Source of the DNA: Clostridiales bacterium
GTDB lineage: Bacteria; Bacillota; Clostridia; Oscillospirales; Oscillospiraceae
Direction of reading: 5' to 3'
DNA length: 39,210 bases
NCBI GenBank assembly: GCA_018374635.1
Contig: JAHAEW010000025.1
Coordinates: 1 to 39,210 of the forward strand
The notes beneath the pieces were generated by a model. It was not told the DNA's origin. It searched no databases and saw nothing but the letters and a program-made list of their open reading frames with translations. This document shows, one piece after another, positions 25,094 through 35,379 of the stretch. Within the stretch, counting starts at the first letter, position 1. Each line of letters begins with the position of its first letter. The translations under genes and the position numbers were made by a program.

Positions 25094-26476
25094 ATGTTCT
25101 CTTATCTGAATCGGGGGCGGGCTTTCTACCGGAACCTGCTCTTTCTGGCCCTGCCCATCCTGTTCCAGAATCTCATCACCACGTCCCTCGGCATGATCGA
25201 CACCTTCATGGTGGGCAGCCTCGGCGAGGCCCCCTTGGCCGCCGTCGCCCAGGCCAATATTCTGGTCTTTATCATTCAGCTGATTATTTTTGGCTTACAG
25301 AGCGGCTCCTCCGTGCTCATCAGCCAGTACTGGGGAAAGGGCGACACCGACGCCATCAACCGGGTGATGGGCGTGGGCTTCTATCTGGCCGGCGCCATCT
25401 CCGCCCTCTTCGCCGGGACGCTCTTTTTCTTTCCCCACCAGATCATCGGCCTGCTTACCGACAACCAGGAGCTCATCCCCCTGGCGGTGGGCTATGCCCG
25501 CATCGTCGGCCTCTCCTATCTGTTCAACAGCATCACCGGGGTCTATACGGGCGCCCACCGCAGCATGGAGAACCCCAAACTGGGGCTTTACATCTACGCC
25601 GCCTCCATGTGTACCAACACCTTCCTGAACTGGGTGCTCATTTTTGGCAACCTGGGAGCGCCCCGGCTGGAGGTGGAGGGGGCCGCCATCGCTACCCTCG
25701 TCTCCCGCATCGTGGAATTTGTCATCATGGTGGTCTACGCCAAGTGCAACCGCCGCTTCCGCCTCAAGCCAGCCGTGTTCCTCCACCCGGATCGGGAGCT
25801 GGTGCGGAAGTTCTTCCGCTACGCCACCCCCGTGGTGGTCAATGAGATGCTGTGGGGGCTGGGCACCTCCATGTACAAGGTCATCATGGGGCATATGGAG
25901 GGGAGCACGCAGATCCTGGCCGCCCGGGCCATCTCGGGCAACATCGAGGATATCTGCATCGTGGCCGTCATGGCCATCGCCAACACCACCGCTATCATCA
26001 TCGGCCGGGAGATCGGCGCGGGCCGCCGCTCCACAGTCTATGAGCTGGCCGCTGCGCTGGACGCCATCTCCTTCCTCTGCGGCGGTGTGATCGGCGCCCT
26101 CCTGGTGCTCTCGGCCCACACCTGGCTGCCGGTGGTGGTCTACCCCCTCTTCCACCTCACCCCGGTCTCGTCGGAGATCGCCACGCTCATCCTCACCTTT
26201 ATCGGCTGCCTGATGCCCCTGCGCTCCTTTGACACCACCAATACCGTGGGCGTTCTCCGGGGCGGCGGAGATATCCGGGCGGCCGCCATCATCGACGTCT
26301 CCGCCATGTGGCTGGTGGCCATTCCCCTGGCTGCCTTCTTCGCCCTGGTGCTCCGCTGGAACGTCGTCTGGGTCTATGTGGCCGTGACCGTGGAGCAGCT
26401 GGTCAAGTCCACGCTGGGCATTCTCCGGTTCCGGTCCCACGCCTGGATCAACGACATCACCCGTGCCGGCACCTGA
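25094..26476 (+). CDS. MATE family efflux transporter
   Basis: A 460-residue integral membrane protein with about twelve hydrophobic segments and the two MATE repeats. The N-terminal MIDTFMVGSLGEAPLAAVAQA is the family signature, and SVLISQYWGKGD and GVYTGAHRSMENP occur at their usual places. MATE proteins export drugs or metabolites using a sodium or proton gradient. It follows the cysteine desulfurase gene after 84 bases, a gap with only a modest CGCCGGC inverted repeat; the Shine-Dalgarno is poor. The substrate cannot be told from the sequence. Confidence 0.9.
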   Translation: MFSYLNRGRAFYRNLLFLALPILFQNLITTSLGMIDTFMVGSLGEAPLAAVAQANILVFIIQLIIFGLQSGSSVLISQYWGKGDTDAINRVMGVGFYLAGAISALFAGTLFFFPHQIIGLLTDNQELIPLAVGYARIVGLSYLFNSITGVYTGAHRSMENPKLGLYIYAASMCTNTFLNWVLIFGNLGAPRLEVEGAAIATLVSRIVEFVIMVVYAKCNRRFRLKPAVFLHPDRELVRKFFRYATPVVVNEMLWGLGTSMYKVIMGHMEGSTQILAARAISGNIEDICIVAVMAIANTTAIIIGREIGAGRRSTVYELAAALDAISFLCGGVIGALLVLSAHTWLPVVVYPLFHLTPVSSEIATLILTFIGCLMPLRSFDTTNTVGVLRGGGDIRAAAIIDVSAMWLVAIPLAAFFALVLRWNVVWVYVAVTVEQLVKSTLGILRFRSHAWINDITRAGT

Positions 26477-26510
26477 GCGCCCGCCTTCTTCCCCGGAAAG
26501 GAGCGTATAT

Positions 26511-27281
26511 ATGCTGCGCCTCACCGTCCTCATCGAAAATTCCGCCCCGGACCACCTGTTCGCCGAACACGGCCTCTCTCTTCATCTGGACTACGAAGGA
26601 CATTCCTATCTCCTGGACAGCGGCACATCCGGCCTCTTTGTGCGCAACGCGGACCTTCTGGGCATCGACCTGAGCCGGGTGGAGCGGGCCGCCCTCTCCC
26701 ACGGCCACAACGATCACGCCGGTGGGTTCCCAGCCTTCTTTCACCGCAACTGGCAGGCCCCTGTCCTGGCCCGCCCCGCCGCGGTCCAGTCCTATCAGAA
26801 GGACACCGCCGACGAGGCCTGCCGTCCCGCCGGTGTGGACCCGGCGCTCTTCACCCGCTGGGCGGACCGGTTTGATCTGGCCGACGGCCCCCGGCTCCTG
26901 GCCCCCGGGCTCCACCTGATCCCCGACGCGGTCTCCCACGAGCAGTCCCTGGCGGCCGAGACCGCCCATGGACTGGTGGTAATGAACTCCTGCTGCCATG
27001 CCGGGGCCGCCCACATCGTCCGAGAGGTGCGCGCCCTCTTTCCCACCCAGAAGGTCCACGCTATCGTGGGCGGGTTTCACCTGGTGGGCAAGACCGGAAT
27101 GGACTCCCTAGGCGTGCCGCCTGAGCAGGTGCGCCTCCTCTCCCACCAGCTGGCCGAAGAGCTGGAGGTGGAACGGATCTGTACCGGCCACTGCACCGGC
27201 CATCCGGCCTTTGACCTGATGGCCCAGCAGAAACCCGGGCGCCTCATACCGCTCCATACCGGGACCTGCCTCTCTTTTTAG
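26511..27281 (+). CDS. MBL-fold metallohydrolase (COG1237-like)
   Basis: A 256-residue metallo-beta-lactamase-fold protein. The metal motif is SHGHNDHAGG at about residues 64-73, with later ligands in SCCHAGAAHIV and TGHCTGHP. The N-terminal LTVLIENSAPDHLFAEHGLS and the overall length resemble the family often annotated as dihydropterin-ribofuranosyl-aminobenzene phosphate synthase-like; that activity is known only for archaeal members and should not be assumed. ATG at 26511 follows AAAGGAG, and the gene lies 34 bases after the MATE gene, so they are probably co-transcribed. Confidence 0.85.
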   Translation: MLRLTVLIENSAPDHLFAEHGLSLHLDYEGHSYLLDSGTSGLFVRNADLLGIDLSRVERAALSHGHNDHAGGFPAFFHRNWQAPVLARPAAVQSYQKDTADEACRPAGVDPALFTRWADRFDLADGPRLLAPGLHLIPDAVSHEQSLAAETAHGLVVMNSCCHAGAAHIVREVRALFPTQKVHAIVGGFHLVGKTGMDSLGVPPEQVRLLSHQLAEELEVERICTGHCTGHPAFDLMAQQKPGRLIPLHTGTCLSF

Positions 27282-27307
27282 AGGAGTCTGGTTTTTTAGC
27301 AGACTCT

Positions 27308-27340
27308 CCCGCCTTATGCAAGTCATAAGGCGGGATTTTC
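27308..27340 (+). terminator. Terminator before the heat-shock operon
   Basis: CCCGCCTTATG (27308-27318) pairs perfectly with CATAAGGCGGG (27324-27334), loop CAAGT, followed by ATTTTC. A smaller hairpin GAGTCTG/CAGACTC lies just before it (27284-27306). Confidence 0.8.
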
Positions 27341-27367
27341 GTTCACATTTAATTTACATCCCCCCTA

Positions 27368-27396
27368 TTGACAATTGCTGGTGAGGGTGGTACATT
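27368..27396 (+). promoter_or_regulatory. Sigma-A promoter of the hrcA-grpE-dnaK-dnaJ operon
   Basis: TTGACA (27368-27373) and TACATT (27391-27396) are 17 bases apart, immediately upstream of the CIRCE operator. Confidence 0.85.
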
Positions 27397-27400
27397 ATCT

Positions 27401-27427
27401 TTAGCACTCAGGTATAAAGAGTGCTAA
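27401..27427 (+). promoter_or_regulatory. CIRCE operator (HrcA binding site)
   Basis: Perfect consensus TTAGCACTC (27401-27409), 9-base spacer, GAGTGCTAA (27419-27427). HrcA binds here and represses the operon; heat-denatured proteins titrate GroEL away from HrcA and relieve repression. It covers the expected transcription start. Confidence 0.97.
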
Positions 27428-27456
27428 GTCAATCCGCCGCAAAGGAAGTGATGCGC

Positions 27457-28515
27457 ATGGATCTGAGCGAACGAAAAAAGCGGATTCTCCGTGCCATCAT
27501 TGAAAGCTATATCTCCACCGCCGAGCCGGTGGGTTCCAAGGCCATTGCCGACTCTCTGGACCGCTCGGTCTCTTCGGCCACCATCCGCAATGAGATGGCC
27601 GACCTGGAGTCCATGGGCCTGCTGGAAAAGCCCCATACCTCGGCCGGACGGATCCCCTCTCCCCAGGGATACCGGTTCTATGTCAACGAACTGATGGAAG
27701 AGCACCAGCTCTCCGTGCAGGAGACCGAACGCATCAACCGCGCCCTGCGTCTCAAAATGCAGGAGCTGGATCGTGTCATTTCCGAGGCCGGACGGGTGGT
27801 CTCCCGTCTCACCAACTACCCCGCCTTTGCCCTCTCATCCGGGTTTGAGCGGGTGACCATCCGGCGCTTTGACCTCTTGATGGTGGAGCGAAACGCCTTC
27901 ATCATCGTGGTCATGACCGACAATAATCTGGTGCGCAACAAGCTGGTGCAGCTGCCCTCCGACCTGACCGAGGCGCAGCTCCAGATGCTCAACACCCTGC
28001 TCAACACCACCTTTACCAATCTGACGCTGGAGGAGATCACGCCCGAGCTCATGCGGGTGGCCCAGCACGCGGCCGGCGAGGCCTATGGGCTGATCAGTCT
28101 GGTGGTCTCCTTCGCCATGGAGGTGTTGGAGGGTCTGGAACACCGGCGGGTTCACACCGCCGGCCTGGCCCATCTGCTGGAGCTTCCGGAATATCAGAAT
28201 CTGGAACGGGCCCAGCCTCTGATGAGCTATCTCTCCGACGATCAGGACACCGCCCGTTTCCCCATTCCCAAGGACGGCCCCATGAAGATCCTCATCGGTC
28301 CGGAAAATGTGGCCGACGCGCTGAAGGATACCAGTGTGGTCATGGCCAGTTACGACATCGGGGACGGCATGCGGGGCATTATCGGGGTCGTGGGCCCCAC
28401 ACGGATGGATTACGCAAAGATCACCGCCCGCCTGTCCTATTTTGCGGAGGGTCTCACCCGGCTGTTCGGCCAGGGAGAACTTCCCACCGGGGACGGAGGT
28501 AACGATGAAACATAA
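27457..28515 (+). CDS. hrcA: Heat-inducible transcription repressor HrcA
   Basis: A 352-residue repressor of class I heat-shock genes. The N-terminal winged helix (LSERKKRILRAIIESYISTA, EPVGSKAIA, SSATIRNEMADLESMGLLEK, PHTSAGRIPS) is textbook HrcA, followed by the GAF-like dimerisation and insert domains. ATG at 27457 lies eight bases after AAAGGAAG; the ATG at 27451 is too near. It autoregulates through the CIRCE site just upstream and is first in a four-gene heat-shock operon. Confidence 0.96.
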   Translation: MDLSERKKRILRAIIESYISTAEPVGSKAIADSLDRSVSSATIRNEMADLESMGLLEKPHTSAGRIPSPQGYRFYVNELMEEHQLSVQETERINRALRLKMQELDRVISEAGRVVSRLTNYPAFALSSGFERVTIRRFDLLMVERNAFIIVVMTDNNLVRNKLVQLPSDLTEAQLQMLNTLLNTTFTNLTLEEITPELMRVAQHAAGEAYGLISLVVSFAMEVLEGLEHRRVHTAGLAHLLELPEYQNLERAQPLMSYLSDDQDTARFPIPKDGPMKILIGPENVADALKDTSVVMASYDIGDGMRGIIGVVGPTRMDYAKITARLSYFAEGLTRLFGQGELPTGDGGNDET

Positions 28516-28530
28516 TAGGAGGGAACCTCT

Positions 28531-29088
28531 TTGAGTAAGAAAGAGAATGAGCAGGCCGTGGAACAGGCCGAGCAGATGGAGCCGGAGACCGTGACCGAAG
28601 AGGCCGCAGCCGACGCCGCCCCCGGGGCGGATTCCCCTGATCCTCTGCTCTCGGAGCTGGAGGCGCTCAAGGACACGCTGGCCCAGAAGGAGGATCAGTA
28701 CCTCCGCCTGGCCGCCGAGTATGACAACTACCGCCGGCGCTCCCAGAAGGAAAAAACCGACGCCTACAACAGCGCCAAGTCGGATGCTGTGCTGGCCTTT
28801 CTCCCGGTGTACGACAATCTGGAGCGGGCCCTCAAGCAGGAGACCGCCGACGAGGCCTATAAAAAGGGCGTGGAAATGACCATGAACGGCCTCAAGGAGG
28901 TCCTCTCCAAGCTGGGGGTCGAGGAGATCCCCGCGCTGGGGCAGACCTTTGATCCCAATCTCCACAACGCGGTCATGCATGTGGAAGATGAAAACGCCGG
29001 GGAAAATACCGTCGTGGAGGTCTTTCAGGCCGGATTCCAGTCCGGTGAAAAGGTCATCCGGTTTGCTATGGTAAAAGTGGCAAACTAA
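28531..29088 (+). CDS. grpE: Nucleotide exchange factor GrpE
   Basis: A 185-residue co-chaperone that releases ADP from DnaK. An acidic, alanine-rich N-terminal tail (about 1-45) leads to the long dimerising helix (LAQKEDQYLRLAAEYDNYRR) and the C-terminal beta domain (GQTFDPNLHNAVMHVED, then FQAGFQSGEKVIRFAMVKVA). The start is TTG at 28531, seven bases after AGGAGGG, 15 bases beyond hrcA. Confidence 0.95.
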   Translation: MSKKENEQAVEQAEQMEPETVTEEAAADAAPGADSPDPLLSELEALKDTLAQKEDQYLRLAAEYDNYRRRSQKEKTDAYNSAKSDAVLAFLPVYDNLERALKQETADEAYKKGVEMTMNGLKEVLSKLGVEEIPALGQTFDPNLHNAVMHVEDENAGENTVVEVFQAGFQSGEKVIRFAMVKVAN

Positions 29089-29091
29089 GCC

Positions 29092-29125
29092 CAGAAGCGC
29101 GGAGGGCCCGGAGCAGGCACACAGC
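29092..29125 (+). repeat. Short repeat after grpE, shared with the dnaK downstream region
   Basis: CAGAAGCGC then CGGAGCAGGCACACAGC, four bases after the grpE stop codon. The same two blocks recur five bases after dnaK at 31075-31107 with a similar spacer (GGAGGGCC here, TCCGGGC there). It can pair with GGCGCTCCGCC shortly downstream. Confidence 0.7.
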
Positions 29126-29210
29126 GAGGCGCTCCGCCGAAAAACAGGCCGGGCGCAGCGCATGTTCACCTTGTTTAAAATAAATTTCGATATATTGGAG
29201 GAAACAAATT

Positions 29211-31070
<1,860 letters not shown>

Positions 31071-31074
31071 GAAG

Positions 31075-31107
31075 CAGAAGCGCTCCGGGCCGGAGCAGGC
31101 ACACAGC
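31075..31107 (+). repeat. Short repeat after dnaK, shared with the grpE downstream region
   Basis: CAGAAGCGC, TCCGGGC, CGGAGCAGGCACACAGC. It matches 29092-29125. Here GCTCCG and CGGAGC form a small hairpin. It may be a processing or stability site that adjusts the ratio of chaperone mRNAs. Confidence 0.7.
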
Positions 31108-31146
31108 AAACCGTCTCCGGCGATTCAAAGAAACATCAGCTCTGTG

Positions 31147-31260
31147 GTGGGACGGGTGAATTTCATCCGTCCCACTCGGGGCGTTTTGGCGGGCGTACCA
31201 GATACGTCCCTGCAACGGGAAATGCAGCGTAGGGGCGCGTTTTGCGCCCGCCGTTCCATA
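31147..31260. repeat. Palindromic element between dnaK and dnaJ
   Basis: A near-perfect 29-base palindrome, GTGGGACGG (31147-31155) against CCGTCCCAC (31167-31175) with TGAA/TTCA inside, then GGGCGC/GCGCCC (31233-31238/31244-31249, loop GTTTT). There is no T-run after either, so they are not classic terminators. The gap of 215 bases is long for this operon and holds no gene; the sequence looks like an inserted intergenic repeat. Confidence 0.55.
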
Positions 31261-31285
31261 CTCCCTCAATTCGAGAGGTGATCAT

Positions 31286-32455
31286 ATGCCTGAACAGAAA
31301 CGAGATTTTTACGAGGTCCTGGGGGTCAGCAAGAGCGCCAGTGATGACGAACTGAAAAAGGCCTACCGCAAGCTGGCCAAGCAGTACCACCCCGATCTCA
31401 ACCCCGGCGATAAGGAAGCCGAGGCCAAATTCAAGGAGGTCAACGAGGCCTACGAGGTCCTCTCCGACAAGGAGAAGCGCGCCCGTTACGACCAGTTCGG
31501 CCACGCCGGCGTAGACCCCAACTATAATCCCGGCGGTGGGTTCGGCGGATTTGGCGGCGCCGACTTCGGCGACATCGACCTGGGTGATATTTTCGGCTCC
31601 TTCTTTGGAGGCGGGTTCGGCGGCGGCTTTGGAGGCGGCGGCGCCCGGCGCAACGGCCCCATGAAGGGCGACACTCTTCGCGCGTCCGTCACCATTACCT
31701 TTGAAGAGGCCGCCTTTGGCTGCGAGAAGGAGATCAACCTGACCCGCAGCGAACCGTGCGACGTGTGTAAGGGCACCGGCTGCGCCCCCGGTACTACGGC
31801 AGAGATCTGCCCCGACTGTCACGGTTCGGGCACCATCCGCATCCAGCGGGGCGGCGGCGCATTCTCCTTTGCCACCACCACCAGCTGCCCCAAGTGCGGC
31901 GGCACCGGCAAGCTCATCCATACCCCCTGTAAAACCTGTAACGGCGCCGGCTCGGTTCGGAAGAACCGGAAGATCACCGTCAAGATCCCTGCCGGTATCG
32001 ACAACGGCCAGGCCATCTCCCTGCGGGGGCAGGGCGGCGCGGGCAAGAACGGCGGGCCGGCCGGCGATCTGATCATCAGCATCACCGTGCGCCCCCATCC
32101 CCAGTTCAAGCGGGACGGCATGAACGTCTATCTGGAGCAGAAGGTCTCCTTCCTCCAGGCAACGCTGGGCGCGGAGCTAGAGATCCCCACCATCGACGGA
32201 AAGGTCAAATGGAATCTGCCGGAGGGCACCCAGCCGGGCGCCACCTTCCGCCTCAAGGGGAAGGGCATTCCCTCCGTCAACGGACGGGGCCGGGGCGACC
32301 AGTATGTCACCGTCTCGGTGGACGTTCCCCGCGGACTCACCCACGAGCAGAAGGAGGCCCTGCGCCACTTCGGCCGCGCCATGGGCGAGCTGCCCGATGC
32401 GGAGGAAGAAGAGGGTCTGAAAGGATTCTTTGACAAAATGAAGAAAAAGAAATAG
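31286..32455 (+). CDS. dnaJ: Chaperone DnaJ
   Basis: A 389-residue type I Hsp40 that delivers substrates to DnaK and stimulates its ATPase. J domain at 1-70 with the HPD motif (YHPDLNPGDKEAEAKFKEVN), a long Gly/Phe region at about 78-125, four zinc-binding CxxCxGxG units (CDVCKGTG, CPDCHGSG, CPKCGGTG, CKTCNGAG) at about 153-220 and the C-terminal substrate-binding domains. GAGAGGTGATC precedes the ATG. It is the last gene of the heat-shock operon. Confidence 0.97.
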   Translation: MPEQKRDFYEVLGVSKSASDDELKKAYRKLAKQYHPDLNPGDKEAEAKFKEVNEAYEVLSDKEKRARYDQFGHAGVDPNYNPGGGFGGFGGADFGDIDLGDIFGSFFGGGFGGGFGGGGARRNGPMKGDTLRASVTITFEEAAFGCEKEINLTRSEPCDVCKGTGCAPGTTAEICPDCHGSGTIRIQRGGGAFSFATTTSCPKCGGTGKLIHTPCKTCNGAGSVRKNRKITVKIPAGIDNGQAISLRGQGGAGKNGGPAGDLIISITVRPHPQFKRDGMNVYLEQKVSFLQATLGAELEIPTIDGKVKWNLPEGTQPGATFRLKGKGIPSVNGRGRGDQYVTVSVDVPRGLTHEQKEALRHFGRAMGELPDAEEEEGLKGFFDKMKKKK

Positions 32456-32490
32456 AATAAGGGATGGACCTTGTCCATCCCTTATTTTTT
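32456..32490 (+). terminator. Terminator of the heat-shock operon
   Basis: AATAAGGGATGGAC (32456-32469) pairs perfectly with GTCCATCCCTTATT (32473-32486), loop CTT, followed by TTTT. Confidence 0.88.
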
Positions 32491-32539
32491 ATATGCAGAC
32501 ATATGAAGTTCTTCAATTTCAATTCCCGGGAGGTCTTTC

Positions 32540-34519
32540 ATGGATATCCTGCTTCAGGCCATCCGGCCTACGCTGATGTTTCCCATCCTTTTGCTTGCCG
32601 CCCTCTTTCTCCTGTTTGGCTCTTACTGGCGCTGGATCCTCTCTCCCCATAACCTGCATGACCAGATCCGCCGTCAGACCGGAGAGAGCCTCCCCTCCCC
32701 CGCCAAACCCCGCTTTTCCTTTGCGGGGCGCTGTCACCCGCTGGAGCGGCGGGACGGCCTGCTCATCCTGCTTCTGACGCTGGTCTATGCCGCTACCGCC
32801 TTTTTTCAGCTGGGCTCCTTTACCAATCCCCAGTCCTTTCACAATTTTACCGAGACACAGACGGTGGAGGTGGAATTCTCCCAGCCTTTCCAGCTCACAC
32901 GGCTCATGTATTATCCGGGTCTCGGCACGGGAGACTACAATGTGGAGCTCTCTGCCGACGGCTCCCACTGGTCCACCCTCTGGACACGGGAAGATGAGAA
33001 CGGAACCGTCACCGGCTACTACTGGGCCGATGCGGAGGACTATGCCCCCAGCTATGCCATGCCCCAGCACTACGCCGATCTCTTCAAGTGGCTGGAGATC
33101 ACCCCGGAGAACCCGCTGGAGGTCCGTTTCCTCCGCATCACCGCCAAATCCACCAAGAGCCCGCTGGAGCTGGGGGAGCTGGCCCTCTTTGACGCATCTG
33201 GAAATCTGGTGCGCCCCGATCAGCCGGGCGGGGCTTCCGCCCTCTTCGACGAGGGTGACACGGTTCCGGAAGCTCCCTCCTGGTACAATTCCACCTATTT
33301 TGACGAGATCTACCACGCCCGCACCGCCTATGAACACATCCGGGGGATCTACCCCTACGAGATCTCCCACCCCCCGCTGGGCAAGCTCATCCTGGGCATC
33401 GGTATCCGTCTCTTTGGTATGACCCCCTTTGGCTGGCGCTTTATGGGTACTCTTTTCGGCGTGCTCATGCTCCCTCTGCTCTATGCCTTCCTCAAAAATC
33501 TCTTCGGCAAGACGCCGGTGGCCTTCTGTGGGACGGCTCTCTTTGCCTTTGATTTCATGCATCTGACCCAGACCCGCATTGCCACCATTGACACCTACGG
33601 GGTGTTCTTCATCCTGGCCATGTACTACTTCATGTACCGGTATCTCACCCTCCCGGCGGGCGCCCCGTTCCGGAAGGGCGCGCCCTGGCTGTTCCTCTCC
33701 GGTCTCTTCTGGGGGATCGGCGCGGCCAGCAAGTGGACCGTCATCTATGGCGGCGTGGGACTGGCCCTGCTCTACTTCCTGGGCCTGTGGTTCAAACTGC
33801 GGGACTGGCCCAAAGCGGAAGAGGGACAGCCTTCCCCGGCAGCCCGGAATCCCTGGCTGATCCAGACCCTGGCCTTTTCCGTGCTGTGCTTCGTAGTGAT
33901 CCCCGCCTGCATCTATACCCTGTCCTACTGGCCCTATGCCGCCGCCCGGGGGGATGCCAGCCTGGGCAATCTCATCCACGAGATGTGGAAAAATCAGGAA
34001 TATATGCTCACCTACCACCAGGGGGTCCACGACACCCACCCCTACTCCTCCCGCTGGTACCAGTGGATCGTGGACGGACGGCCCATCCTCTACTATCTGG
34101 ACTATACCTCCGTACCGGGGAGCAAGTCGGCTTTTGCCGCCTTCTCCAATCCAGTGGTCTGCTGGGGCGGACTGCTGGCCATGGCGAGCCTCATCGCCCA
34201 CAGCATCCGTCGCCGCTGCGGGAAGGCCCTTTTCATCGTGGTGGCCTATTTCTCCCAGCTGGCTCCCTGGTTCTTCATCGGACGGACCACCTTTGAGTAC
34301 CACTACTTCCCCTCCATCCTCTTCCTCTGCTTTGCCATAGCCTATGTGTACAACGACCTCTTCGAGATGGGCCTGCCCTGGATGCGCAGAAGCGTCTATG
34401 CCATGACCGGGACCGCCGTGGTCCTGTATGCCGCCTTCTACCCGGTGCTCATCGGCCTGATGGTCCCCCGGTGGTATACCTCTAACCTTCTCCAGTGGCT
34501 CCCCTCCTGGCCAATCTGA
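32540..34519 (+). CDS. PMT-family (GT39) glycosyltransferase with discoidin-like domain
   Basis: A 659-residue GT-C membrane glycosyltransferase of the dolichyl-phosphate-mannose-protein mannosyltransferase type, expected to move a sugar from a polyprenyl phosphate to exported proteins or polymers. Two N-terminal helices (about 12-32 and 76-92) are followed by an extracytoplasmic segment (about 95-235) with FTETQTVEVEFSQPFQLTRL and YNVELSADGSHWSTLW, which resembles a discoidin/F5-8C galactose-binding fold. Next comes the catalytic loop, FDEIYHARTAYEH (the Asp-Glu pair) and EISHPPLGKLILGIG, then around ten further helices. Its acceptor is unknown; the neighbourhood has SLH and stalk-domain surface proteins elsewhere in the window. 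Start after GGGAGG. Confidence 0.88.
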   Translation: MDILLQAIRPTLMFPILLLAALFLLFGSYWRWILSPHNLHDQIRRQTGESLPSPAKPRFSFAGRCHPLERRDGLLILLLTLVYAATAFFQLGSFTNPQSFHNFTETQTVEVEFSQPFQLTRLMYYPGLGTGDYNVELSADGSHWSTLWTREDENGTVTGYYWADAEDYAPSYAMPQHYADLFKWLEITPENPLEVRFLRITAKSTKSPLELGELALFDASGNLVRPDQPGGASALFDEGDTVPEAPSWYNSTYFDEIYHARTAYEHIRGIYPYEISHPPLGKLILGIGIRLFGMTPFGWRFMGTLFGVLMLPLLYAFLKNLFGKTPVAFCGTALFAFDFMHLTQTRIATIDTYGVFFILAMYYFMYRYLTLPAGAPFRKGAPWLFLSGLFWGIGAASKWTVIYGGVGLALLYFLGLWFKLRDWPKAEEGQPSPAARNPWLIQTLAFSVLCFVVIPACIYTLSYWPYAAARGDASLGNLIHEMWKNQEYMLTYHQGVHDTHPYSSRWYQWIVDGRPILYYLDYTSVPGSKSAFAAFSNPVVCWGGLLAMASLIAHSIRRRCGKALFIVVAYFSQLAPWFFIGRTTFEYHYFPSILFLCFAIAYVYNDLFEMGLPWMRRSVYAMTGTAVVLYAAFYPVLIGLMVPRWYTSNLLQWLPSWPI

Positions 34520-34537
34520 CAAATTGGAGCGTGCCGT

Positions 34538-35332
34538 ATGTATTTCATCGACTACCACACCCACACCAAGCTCTCCCCCGACGGTCATGCGCCCCTTGCT
34601 GAAATGGCCCGGGCGGCCGAGAGGGCCGGACTCTCCGAGCTGTGTGTCACGGACCACTATGACCGCATCCTGGAGCACGGGGGCTTCGCCCCGGATTACG
34701 ACTGGGCCCCCGCCCTGGAGCAGTTCCGCTCCACGGCGCCCGCTTTCGGCGGGGGACTCAGGCTCCGGTTCGGCATCGAGTACGGAAGCGCCCCCTTTGA
34801 TCCCGACTATGCCCGGCGTATGCTCTCCCTGCCCGAGCTGGACTTTGTGATCAGCTCGCTCCACAACCTCTCTCCCGAACTGGGCGGAGAAGACTTCTTC
34901 TACTTTTCGTACGACTCGGCGGAGACCTGCCGCTGGGTGCTGGACGACTATTTTTCCTCCATGCTCCGTCTGGTGGAGCTGCCGGAGACTTACGACGTCC
35001 TGGGACACATCATCTACCCCCTGCGCTATATGCCCCGGGAAATTTCCCTTGCGCCCTGGTGGGACAGCATCGATACCGTGCTGCGCCGGGTGGTGGAGAC
35101 CGGGCGGGGCATCGAGCTGAATACCCACTGCGGTAAGACCATCGAGCCCTGGCGTCCCATTCTGGAGTGTTACCGCGCCCACGGCGGAGAACTCATCACC
35201 GTTGGCTCCGACGCCCATTTCCCCGAGCGGGTGGGCCTTGGCATTCCCGCCGCCTATGCCCTGCTGAAGGAGACCGGCTTCCGCTATGTGACCACCTATG
35301 ACCGTCATACCCCCATTCCCCAACCGCTGTAA
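34538..35332 (+). CDS. PHP-domain phosphatase (histidinol-phosphatase type)
   Basis: A 264-residue PHP (polymerase and histidinol phosphatase) protein. Metal-binding motifs are DYHTHTKLSPDG at 5-16, CVTDHYDR, the FVISSLHNL segment and a C-terminal GSDAHFPERVG. The length and motif order fit HisK-type histidinol-phosphatases, the last-but-one step of histidine synthesis, but no other his gene is near and related PHP enzymes act on other phosphates. It starts 18 bases after the glycosyltransferase gene. Confidence 0.85.
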   Translation: MYFIDYHTHTKLSPDGHAPLAEMARAAERAGLSELCVTDHYDRILEHGGFAPDYDWAPALEQFRSTAPAFGGGLRLRFGIEYGSAPFDPDYARRMLSLPELDFVISSLHNLSPELGGEDFFYFSYDSAETCRWVLDDYFSSMLRLVELPETYDVLGHIIYPLRYMPREISLAPWWDSIDTVLRRVVETGRGIELNTHCGKTIEPWRPILECYRAHGGELITVGSDAHFPERVGLGIPAAYALLKETGFRYVTTYDRHTPIPQPL

Positions 35333-35379
35333 GGGCGGATCTCTATAAATGACTGAATTGATTTGAGGAGGATATAAAG

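Noticed and set aside
32519..35323. A very long open frame on the minus strand (over 900 codons)
   Set aside because: It is antisense to the glycosyltransferase and PHP genes, has repetitive Gly/Val/Glu-rich translation without any domain, and is a by-product of G+C-rich codon bias. The same applies to long minus-strand frames at 4830-6659, 7883-9190, 9994-12084 and 29235-31109.
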